Part shown: piece after piece, positions 1 to 7,538 of the stretch | Position numbering within the stretch: position 1 is the stretch's first letter | Layout: the number at the start of each line of letters is the position of its first letter | DNA from: Bacillota bacterium | GTDB taxonomy: Bacteria > Bacillota > Clostridia > Lachnospirales > Lachnospiraceae | DNA: 23,030 bases | NCBI GenBank assembly: GCA_023424995.1 | Contig: JAFADH010000369.1 | Location: 1-23,030 of the forward strand | Reading direction: 5' to 3' | The notes under the pieces: model-generated | Database searches by the model: none | The model's input: only the letters and a program-made list of their open reading frames with translations | What the model was told of the DNA's origin: nothing | Position numbers and translations under genes: made by a program

Positions 1-2136
1 GATCTCATCCTTTTTACCATACAGTACGGCAGGCCGGTTAATTCCCGCATAGATATGTCTTCCCAGATTATGCCTTCCTATAAGATTGCATGTAATTGCT
101 ATTTTATTGGTTCCATTCTTAATAATACCTTCCACAGGAAAGCTTACCGAATATTTCTCCAGATCGTGATACGCACCCGGCCTTTCTTCCGGGAATACGC
201 CCAGCTTGTAGCCATTGAGGTAAAACTCGGCCTCAACTCCTGTAATGCCCAGAAATTCTATGGTTGCCGGAGGTATATTCCTGACCTCAAAATCGGCTCT
301 GTATTGATAGCGGCCTGTTTCGGTAAGACAATCGGTGGAGCCGTCAAACGGCCTGATTTTCTTCCATCCCTTATTCACGGCAATCTCCTCTGTTCTCCAC
401 AGACCGTCATCTGATTTATACTGAGGAAGACCAAGGTTAAATTCAAGCTTATCCGGTGCTTCCGGTTTGAAGCTGAATTGTTTTAATCCGTCATCTCTGA
501 CTGCACCGGACAAAACCTCACCGTTGATCACTATATCATTCGCAGTGCCGCACAAGATACGAATCATCTCTCCCGATTTTATCTCCGCCCGTATTGCTCC
601 TTTTTCGTCTTTTCCCGGCCTTATCAAATCAATGTTTGAAAATAAAGGAATTGTCTCATTATCACATTCAATAAACCAGGTCTTTTCAGCAATTTCTTCG
701 GAAATTGAGTATACATTTATTTCACAATCGGAGCAGAACATGTGACTTACCGCAACAGCTTCCGAACAGGTATATAAAAGCTCCTGCTTTATATGCTCCG
801 ATGTGACTGTCATGATGCCTCCGCTTTTGTCATTATCATAGGTCACTATATGAATGGTATTACCTGTACGCCACATTTTCATTATCTGGGTAGAGCAGAA
901 ATCCAGTACTGTTTTGTCAGTAAGCTTTAAATTGCCCATGAGCATCCGGGCACTTTTGGGCTTGATCTTCATTCCCTCTGCCGCAGGCAGCTTACAGCCG
1001 TCCGGCAATTTGATTTTATATTCCTGCCAGCTCTGTGTATTATTGAACATAAAATAAAAAGTGCCGTCATCACATTTCCGTGCCATGCCTTCCACATTGG
1101 GATTGTCGGTACCCCAGCCGATATCATATATCCCGGAAGCGGAGAAGACCCGATTCACCGAATTTACAGCCTCGGCCCAAAGCCTTGTGAGATAGAATTT
1201 CTTCCCGAGTCCTCCCCAGGGCGCAACAGCGGCATCCTCCATATAATTGGTACTTATGTGGTCACTATTATAACCCCAGGGCGTAACACCTCCGGCTGCC
1301 ACGAAGAAATTAGTCAGATTAGCTCCCTTTGCCATAAACATTCCGGTCATTGATATTAACCACTCAGGCGGATACTTCACTTCATCGGGCCGCAGCTCAC
1401 CCCAGAAGCAGGTCGTCCCTCCTGCATATTCCAGCATCATCAGCGGCACGTCTTCCGGCAGAGTACGATAAAGCTTGTCAAACCAGCCCCTCCAGCGCCA
1501 TTGTTCATACACCGGCGTGTATATATCAATTCCGTCGGCAATATACTCTGTTCCGGTTTCATAGATACTTCCTCCGCCGTTGCTCACAAGAGGCACCTCA
1601 ATCCCATCCTTCAGGGCCTGCAGTGCAAGACCTTCCATAAGATCTTTTTCACCCCAAAAATGTTCATTTTCCACCTGATATAAAATTACAGCTCCGCCCC
1701 TGGTCTGCTGACGCGGTGCAATTATGGCATTGATATCCTGATACCATTGTTTGCACCATTTTAAATGCTCCGGGCTTCCGGTACGCCAATCTCCGGCTTC
1801 TTCCGAAAGCAGCCATCCGGGATATCCTCCCAGATCCCATTCATTGCATATATACGGTCCCGGCCTTACGATTACGTATAAACCTGTATCCGCTGCCATA
1901 TCCAGGAATTTTCCAATATCATGCTGTGGTGAGGTAAAGTCCGCCCGGCCGGGTTCCTGACTGTGAAAGTTCCAGGCAAAATAGGTCCCCACTGAATTGA
2001 GCCCCATGGCTTTCATTTTTTCCAGCCTGTCCTTCCACTGATCGTACGGAATTCGAAAGCTTTGAATTTCTCCGGAATAGATGTAGGTAGGTATATCATT
2101 AATTACAATGCTCTTGTTTTTGAATAGAACGCTCAT
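1..2136 (-). CDS. GH35 beta-galactosidase, 3' end cut by window edge
   Basis: This frame is open for 712 codons from ATG 2136 to base 1 with no stop, so only the C-terminus is missing. The protein probably hydrolyses terminal beta-galactosides from imported oligosaccharides in the cytoplasm, since no signal peptide is visible. The N-terminal TIM barrel carries the GH35 signature GPYICNEWDLGGYPGWLL (residues 93-110). QVENE (154-158) holds the predicted acid/base Glu158, and MMLEYAGG holds the predicted nucleophile Glu236. The 78-residue spacing between them fits the family. The later part reads as beta-rich domains, ending in a jelly-roll-like stretch (TIEFLGITGVEAEFYLNGYKLG). GGAGG lies 4 nt before the ATG. 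The gene follows the GH36-like gene by 91 nt and is the last visible gene of the enzyme operon. Specificity (beta-1,3 or beta-1,4 galactose, or another residue) is not determined. Confidence 0.88.
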   Translation of the reverse strand, partial: MSVLFKNKSIVINDIPTYIYSGEIQSFRIPYDQWKDRLEKMKAMGLNSVGTYFAWNFHSQEPGRADFTSPQHDIGKFLDMAADTGLYVIVRPGPYICNEWDLGGYPGWLLSEEAGDWRTGSPEHLKWCKQWYQDINAIIAPRQQTRGGAVILYQVENEHFWGEKDLMEGLALQALKDGIEVPLVSNGGGSIYETGTEYIADGIDIYTPVYEQWRWRGWFDKLYRTLPEDVPLMMLEYAGGTTCFWGELRPDEVKYPPEWLISMTGMFMAKGANLTNFFVAAGGVTPWGYNSDHISTNYMEDAAVAPWGGLGKKFYLTRLWAEAVNSVNRVFSASGIYDIGWGTDNPNVEGMARKCDDGTFYFMFNNTQSWQEYKIKLPDGCKLPAAEGMKIKPKSARMLMGNLKLTDKTVLDFCSTQIMKMWRTGNTIHIVTYDNDKSGGIMTVTSEHIKQELLYTCSEAVAVSHMFCSDCEINVYSISEEIAEKTWFIECDNETIPLFSNIDLIRPGKDEKGAIRAEIKSGEMIRILCGTANDIVINGEVLSGAVRDDGLKQFSFKPEAPDKLEFNLGLPQYKSDDGLWRTEEIAVNKGWKKIRPFDGSTDCLTETGRYQYRADFEVRNIPPATIEFLGITGVEAEFYLNGYKLGVFPEERPGAYHDLEKYSVSFPVEGIIKNGTNKIAITCNLIGRHNLGRHIYAGINRPAVLYGKKDEI

Positions 2137-2194
2137 TATTCCTCCATCTGCGTATCAATGACGTATCATATTTAAGATTTCATTTTCTATTTTA

Positions 2195-2230
2195 CTTCAC
2201 AATTCACTTCACAATTTTCTTCACAATTTA
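2195..2230. repeat. Three 12-bp tandem units at the 3' end of the GH36-like gene
   Basis: On the plus strand CTTCACAATTCA, CTTCACAATTTT and CTTCACAATTTA follow one another exactly, and a fourth, diverged unit begins at 2231 inside the coding end of the GH36-like gene. On the coding strand the unit reads as Val-Lys codons followed by a TAA or TGA-type triplet, so the natural end (Val-Lys-stop) seems to have been copied into the spacer. It looks like slippage or local duplication at the gene end. Confidence 0.8.
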
Positions 2231-4333
2231 CTTTACAAACACAATTCTGGCATCATTCTCATCAAGCTCTACGGTAAGCTTAATCCTTCCGTCTTCCGTG
2301 AGCTCATAGCTGTCTGCGCCGTACACGCCTGAGAATTCCTCCGTATTTATCCTCTGTGTAATATAGGTGTAGCTGCCTTTCACATGAGTGAAGAAGCACA
2401 GCAGTCCTTTGGAGGCCTGAGGTTCTATCTTCTCATAGATCTCCGGACTTGACCCCGTATATCCCCTGGTAACCGGATAGCTTTCGGTCGCATACTGCGC
2501 CACTTCCTTGTATCTGGCAAGTGTATCTGCAAATAGCTGTACGTCCTCTTCGCTAAGGCTCATAAGATCTCCCCAGATACCGTTGGAACCAAGCACGATG
2601 GAGGCAAGGGAATTGTTCTGGGATAAGACCGGCGCGTCCGGCAGGAAATGTGCCAGAAACAGTATGGAGGGGGCAAAAAAATCATAATTCACACCCTGGC
2701 GGCAGAATCTTGAGCGTGCCGGTCCAGGGAAAAAGAACATATTGGTATATGGATTTAAGTTGACGGCAACCTGGTTCGACTTGGCTTCGAATTTCTCAGG
2801 CAGGTCAAAATCCATTGCATAGGGTCCGTTATTCACCAGGAAATATTTACCCACGGACAAAAAGCCCAGGCCGACGAATCTGCCCTCTTCGGTCACATCA
2901 AAATCAACGATGATTTCGGGGCATTGCTTTGTAACCTCCTCCACGATTCTTATCATTTCCATTCCCATCTTATAGCTGTAGCAATCCAGGCGCTCCTCCT
3001 TTGAATTCGCCTCGTTTCCGTGGTTATGGAAGGGTGAATCACAACCGTACTGGTGGATTCCGTCCCATTTGAAATAGGTTACGCCTAATAAATCATGAAG
3101 CTCCAGCATTTTCTTTACAAATACGTCGGCGTAGCCTGAGGCAAGGCACATGAAGTAGCATTCTTCGGTTTCCCACACAATATTGCTTACTCCCCTGCCA
3201 TCCTGCGTTATCCTGTGATCAATATTATCATGATAGGTTTTGGAAGTAGCTGCCGCCGCTGTGGGATTAAACCACAGACCGAGCTTCATGCCGTAACCGG
3301 AAAGCTTTTGTTTTACCTGAAGAAGCCCGTCAGGGAAGCGTTCCGTATTCACATACCAGTCCCCGGCTTTGCCAAACCATCCTGTATCAATAACAAATAC
3401 ATCCACTCCCATACGGTAAGCCACATCAATTTCCTTAAGCATCCTGTCCAGATTCATGGAATCCAGGTATTTCTTACCGTTATAGTAGCTGTTTCTCTCC
3501 TGGTAGTTCCAGGTATTATAATAGATATAGGGCTTTCTTGCTTCCCGGTTTTCACATATATAGTTCAGCAAAAAGGTGCGGTAGTGTCTGAAAAGCTCAT
3601 TACTGTCTCCCTGAACAGCCGCCATATGAAACCAGGGTGTTACAAAAGTATGCTTTTCATCAATGATCTCACCATGATAATAATTTCCTTTTACGGCACT
3701 GACGGTAAGTCCCAGCTTATCGTCTTTAATCTGCGTATGGAAGGAGATATGGGTATCGGGATACTCCGCTCCGTGCTCATATGCCAGCAGCAGGCACCTG
3801 TCCTTCCCCTCCACCAGTGTGACCGGCCCCGGATAACTGCAGCCCTGTACCAGTTCTCCCCGGTTTTTTAATTCCAGATTAGGCTGGTAGGAATGGACGG
3901 CAGGATTAAAGTGGCTGAATTGCAGTTCTGTTACTTTCTGCTCTCCGTAATCAAAAGAAAGGCCCGCATATCTTATATTATCCCTGCCGTTTATTTTTGT
4001 CAGCTTCGCCGGGACCTGCGTATGGATTTCATACCTATACCTTATAAACGGGGATTCCGGAAAGAACTGCAGATAAATATTCAGCCGGATGGGATTGGAG
4101 TGCTCTATGGAGCAGCCCAGTATTACTTCTTTTCCGCCGTTGGCCATGCTTCTCTCGTTTATTACCTGTACTTCTCCGGCGGGATAAAGCTCAAGCTCTT
4201 CTCCTTCGATCTCAAAGACAGGCGCTTCTATGCCGTATTCAAGCTCTGAATTTAAAGCCTTCACATGTATAATACCTTTCTCCCTGCCAATCGTTATATG
4301 AAATATATCCGTACCGTATGTAAAACAATTCAT
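2228..4333 (-). CDS. GH36-like alpha-galactosidase-superfamily enzyme with atypical acid/base motif
   Basis: The reading frame opens at 4351, but a perfect AGGAGG at 4340-4345 sits 6 nt before the ATG at 4333, so that start (701 aa) is preferred; it also clears the overlap with the GH1 remnant. An N-terminal beta-sandwich (about 1-260) precedes a TIM barrel (YIYYNTWN at about 270; DVFVIDTGWFG at about 312; LGLWFNP). YFKWDG matches the GH36 nucleophile motif, with Asp424 as the predicted nucleophile. The family normally has a CxxGGGRxD motif for the acid/base Asp; here the aligned stretch is DVTEEGRFVGLGFL, with Val487 where Asp is expected. No signal peptide is seen, so it should act in the cytoplasm. 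It may cleave alpha-galactosides or a related alpha-linked sugar, use another acid (the DFDVTEE stretch), or have changed chemistry. Family placement is fairly sure, activity is not. Confidence 0.8.
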   Translation of the reverse strand: MNCFTYGTDIFHITIGREKGIIHVKALNSELEYGIEAPVFEIEGEELELYPAGEVQVINERSMANGGKEVILGCSIEHSNPIRLNIYLQFFPESPFIRYRYEIHTQVPAKLTKINGRDNIRYAGLSFDYGEQKVTELQFSHFNPAVHSYQPNLELKNRGELVQGCSYPGPVTLVEGKDRCLLLAYEHGAEYPDTHISFHTQIKDDKLGLTVSAVKGNYYHGEIIDEKHTFVTPWFHMAAVQGDSNELFRHYRTFLLNYICENREARKPYIYYNTWNYQERNSYYNGKKYLDSMNLDRMLKEIDVAYRMGVDVFVIDTGWFGKAGDWYVNTERFPDGLLQVKQKLSGYGMKLGLWFNPTAAAATSKTYHDNIDHRITQDGRGVSNIVWETEECYFMCLASGYADVFVKKMLELHDLLGVTYFKWDGIHQYGCDSPFHNHGNEANSKEERLDCYSYKMGMEMIRIVEEVTKQCPEIIVDFDVTEEGRFVGLGFLSVGKYFLVNNGPYAMDFDLPEKFEAKSNQVAVNLNPYTNMFFFPGPARSRFCRQGVNYDFFAPSILFLAHFLPDAPVLSQNNSLASIVLGSNGIWGDLMSLSEEDVQLFADTLARYKEVAQYATESYPVTRGYTGSSPEIYEKIEPQASKGLLCFFTHVKGSYTYITQRINTEEFSGVYGADSYELTEDGRIKLTVELDENDARIVFVK

Positions 4334-4343
4334 AAACAGCCTC

Positions 4344-4897
4344 CTATTCATTTAAACCTTCATTTTTACTTAAACCATTATTCTTGATCACTTCTTTAAA
4401 CCAATGTCCGCTTTTTTTGATAATTCTCTCCTGCGTGCCAAAGTCTGTGTATACAATACCGAACCGCTTTGAAAATCCCTGTGCCCATTCCAGATTATCC
4501 ATGAAGGACCATACATAATAGCCTGCCAGGTTGACTCCCGCCTCTATGGCTTTGTGCGCCTGTATAAAATGCCGGTACAGATAGTCCAGCCTTTGTACGT
4601 CTTCTATTTTTCCGTCCCGGTCTATTACATCCCGAAAGGCGGCACCGTTTTCTCCGATGAATAATTTCAGACCGGGCCTTATCTTGTCTACACCGGTCAG
4701 CACATCGTACAGGCCCTCCGGATAGATGGGCCAGTCGAAATCCGTTGTGTCCAGGCTTACCGGTACACAGTCGGCATCAAAGAAACCGGTCCCCGGAGAA
4801 TTCACGGCCAGGATATGGAAAACCGATAGGTATTAACACCTAATTCTTTTAATAGTAGTTTATGCACCTGCCCGCACACGCCGATTTCAAACCGTCT
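4344..4897 (-). pseudogene. GH1 beta-glucosidase remnant with large internal deletion
   Basis: Two pieces of one GH1 enzyme lie in different frames. From 4897 down to 4805 the minus strand reads VCGQVHK...LLLKELGVNTYRFSISWP, the N-terminal GH1 signature (usually followed by RIL); the next codon, at 4804-4802, is TGA, a possible CGA-to-TGA change before ATT CTC (Ile-Leu). About at this point the frame shifts, and from 4805 to 4344 it reads the C-terminal third: TTDFDWPIYPEGLYDVL, LFIGENG with the nucleophile Glu, and GYYVWSFMDNLEWAQGFSKRFGIVYTDF. Roughly 200 central residues, including the NEP acid/base motif, are missing, as are the first ~50 residues. GH38 ends at 4900, directly before it. 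It cannot make an active GH1 enzyme. A sequencing or assembly deletion would be the alternative, but the stop and the absent N-terminus favour genuine decay. Confidence 0.87.
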
Positions 4898-4899
4898 CT

Positions 4900-7473
4900 T
4901 TACATTTCCACCAGATTCTTTTCAACCACCGGCAATTTATTATCCCTGGGTATCCAGAAGGTCTTAATCTCACATATGCCAAACCGGGTCTCCCAGCTCC
5001 GCCCCAGTACGGTCAGCTCAATCCGTGCTTCCACTGCCGCTTTGCCTGTCTCATAGCATCGAAGGATATATCCCTCTCCCTCTTCTGCTTCCTTCAATAC
5101 CGCCGCTATGATATTATCCTCAGATATCTTTATCCCTTCATACTCCAGGGGCATGCTCCCCCTGTGATAAGTCTCAATAACCTGTACCGGCGGCGTATTC
5201 AGTTCATATGCTTTCCTGACGATATGGTTTTCTGTCCAGGTTCCGGCATGGGGTATCAGGACATATTTAAATTCCTGTATCCCCTGGTCCATAAATTCAC
5301 AGAATTCATCCCGTTCCCCAAAATGATCCGCATAGATCGGACTTCTTACCACCGTTATCCGCAGGTCATTATCTTTCATATCGTAGCCGTACTTGGCATT
5401 ATTGATAACCGAAAGCCCGTATGGTATCCGTACATCCCCGGCCGACGTTCCGCTGATATCCGCCCACTGCTGTCCGGGCTCTTCTTCTCCGTTTACAGCT
5501 CTGTTAATAAATCCATAGGGTATCTCATAGGCTGCTGACGGCTTCAGGACTCCCGCCGGAAAGGACAGCTTAAGCAGCTTATGCTTTTCTCTCCAGTCCA
5601 GCTTTACCCTGACTTCAATGTCCGGCCTGTCATGATACATCATAAAATCCTGCTGCAGCAGTGAATTATTATACCTGCTTATTACCCGCAGCCTGCTGCG
5701 AAGGGGACCCTTCTCCAGCAGCCTGAACTCGGCATCCGTGAAGCTGCCGGTCTCTTTCCTGAATTCCGTGATCCCGTGCGCCCAGGTATCACAATCGCTC
5801 TCGTCAATGACAACAGGCACCGCTCCCGGACCTGACAGTACTTCTACCTGAACCCTTTTATCAAACAGTCTTTTGATATATCCCGTATGGGCTTCAAATT
5901 CAAGCCTTATGAACTCATTCTCCATTCTTACCGTTTCAGCTTCCGGACCGCCCGATACTTTCTTAAGCTTTGTAATTTCAGCTCTCAGACTGCCGGACGG
6001 TGTGTCCGGTTCAAATTTCTTATCCGTATAAATCCGGAACACACGGTATCCCAGGGCGGGAATACTGCCTATGAATAAGGTATCCCACTTATCCGAAAAG
6101 TTTATCTGTGCTCCCCGTACAGCCTGCAGATGACAGGCATTGCCCGCCTCATCCGTAATTCCGGCAATCGCTTTATTTATTTGTATGGGAGCCTTGACCG
6201 GCCAGGAAAGGGGATTAAATACTACGAGCGGTACCCCTCTTTCTTCCGTCTCCCAGATTCTCCAGTCTTTTTCCTTTACCAGGGGTATATGGGCATCCCC
6301 CATGGTATCGATGGCCCAGGATATCCTTTGAAGGGATGCATTCAGAAGCTCAGCCGAGATATGAAGGGCTTCTCCGTAGGATTCCCGGGCATCCTGATAT
6401 GCCTCTTTAATACTGCAGCCTCCCATAATATCATGAAACTGGTTAAACATAATATTCTGCCAGGCTTTCCTTATCTGCTGCCCGGGATAAGGAAGCTCCA
6501 TTAAAATATTGGCCAGGACAGCAAATTTTTCTGCCGTGATAATACTGTGTTCCGCCCTGCGGTTCGTTTCCTTTATTTCAGAATGGGCGGAATAGCATCC
6601 CACAGCATGATGCTGCAGATCATCCTTTATAATAGGAAGCTCAGGGTTTTCTGCCGACATCCTGTCAAAGTATTCATTGGGTGAGCTGTGGAAGATTCTC
6701 TCTTCTCCCCATTCAGCCTGAAGCTTTCGAATCAGCTCCAGATTTTTAATGGTAGGCCCGCCCCCGTGGTTTCCCACTCCGTAAAAGCCCATAAGGTCAA
6801 CTCCGCGCTGCTTGGAAAGTCGTAAGATACCGGCAAATTTTTTCTCAAGAAACAGGGTCGAATGGAACTTATTCTGTTCCTCTGCCAACTCCTTCATATC
6901 TCCTTCATATCCCTCATATCCGTGGGAATAACCAAAGGGCAGCTTATAGGCCATTATCCTGCTTCCATCCTGGCTTTCCCACCAGAACAGGTTATAGGGA
7001 AGGGCTTTTTCCTGTTCTCCGGGACGCATGAATACATAATAATCCATTCCGCTCTTTTTAAGGATTTGCGGAAGCATGCCGTTATGTCCGAAGGAATCCA
7101 CATTATATCCTACCCTTGCCATAACCCCGAATTTTTCTTTAAAGTATCTTTGGCCGTATAAGCCCTGTCTTACGAAAGCTTCCCCCGAGGGTATGTTGCA
7201 GTCCGGCTGGATCCACCAGCCTCCTGCGATTACCCAGCGTCCTTCCTTCACACGCTCCTTAATCTCTTCAAACATCTCGGGAGCATTCTCTTCCACCCAT
7301 TTATAGTAGGCTGTACCTGCACAGGTAAAGATAAACTCCGGATATTCCTTCATACGGTCCAAAGCCGAACGGAAGGTGGCCTTAACCTCGGCATAGCCTT
7401 CCTGCCATCTCCACAGCCATACCGGATCCAGATGTGCATTTCCTATCAGATAAAGTTTTCTGTCATCGCTCAT
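4900..7473 (-). CDS. GH38 alpha-mannosidase
   Basis: This 857-residue protein is expected to release alpha-linked mannose from oligosaccharides in the cytoplasm; no signal peptide is present. The N-terminal AHLDPVWLW gives the zinc ligands His14 and Asp16. GYNVDSFGHNGMLPQIL gives the predicted nucleophile and zinc ligand Asp126, and NQFHDIMGG supplies the zinc ligand His347. These are the hallmarks of GH38. The central helical bundle follows (RRAEHSIITAEKFAVLAN), then C-terminal beta domains ending in a normal family tail. AAAGGAT precedes the ATG by about 8 nt. It sits 65 nt after the six-hairpin glycosidase gene and directly before the GH1 remnant, within the long hydrolase operon. Length and motifs are intact, so it should be active. 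The linkage (alpha-1,2, 1,3 or 1,6) cannot be told. Confidence 0.93.
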   Translation of the reverse strand: MSDDRKLYLIGNAHLDPVWLWRWQEGYAEVKATFRSALDRMKEYPEFIFTCAGTAYYKWVEENAPEMFEEIKERVKEGRWVIAGGWWIQPDCNIPSGEAFVRQGLYGQRYFKEKFGVMARVGYNVDSFGHNGMLPQILKKSGMDYYVFMRPGEQEKALPYNLFWWESQDGSRIMAYKLPFGYSHGYEGYEGDMKELAEEQNKFHSTLFLEKKFAGILRLSKQRGVDLMGFYGVGNHGGGPTIKNLELIRKLQAEWGEERIFHSSPNEYFDRMSAENPELPIIKDDLQHHAVGCYSAHSEIKETNRRAEHSIITAEKFAVLANILMELPYPGQQIRKAWQNIMFNQFHDIMGGCSIKEAYQDARESYGEALHISAELLNASLQRISWAIDTMGDAHIPLVKEKDWRIWETEERGVPLVVFNPLSWPVKAPIQINKAIAGITDEAGNACHLQAVRGAQINFSDKWDTLFIGSIPALGYRVFRIYTDKKFEPDTPSGSLRAEITKLKKVSGGPEAETVRMENEFIRLEFEAHTGYIKRLFDKRVQVEVLSGPGAVPVVIDESDCDTWAHGITEFRKETGSFTDAEFRLLEKGPLRSRLRVISRYNNSLLQQDFMMYHDRPDIEVRVKLDWREKHKLLKLSFPAGVLKPSAAYEIPYGFINRAVNGEEEPGQQWADISGTSAGDVRIPYGLSVINNAKYGYDMKDNDLRITVVRSPIYADHFGERDEFCEFMDQGIQEFKYVLIPHAGTWTENHIVRKAYELNTPPVQVIETYHRGSMPLEYEGIKISEDNIIAAVLKEAEEGEGYILRCYETGKAAVEARIELTVLGRSWETRFGICEIKTFWIPRDNKLPVVEKNLVEM

Positions 7474-7538
7474 AATATAATCCTTTTTATTGTTTCATTT
7501 TATTTTGACAAAACTTTTATGGCAGCCCCGGTCCCATA

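Noticed and set aside
3215..3871. Long plus-strand open frame (218 codons)
   Set aside because: It lies opposite the GH36-like gene, has no ribosome binding site or recognisable domain, and looks like an antisense shadow of a well-supported gene.
4344..4805. Small intact gene starting at GTG 4805
   Set aside because: The protein is only the C-terminal third of GH1 with no ribosome binding site, and the matching N-terminal signature lies just upstream in another frame, so it is part of a pseudogene.
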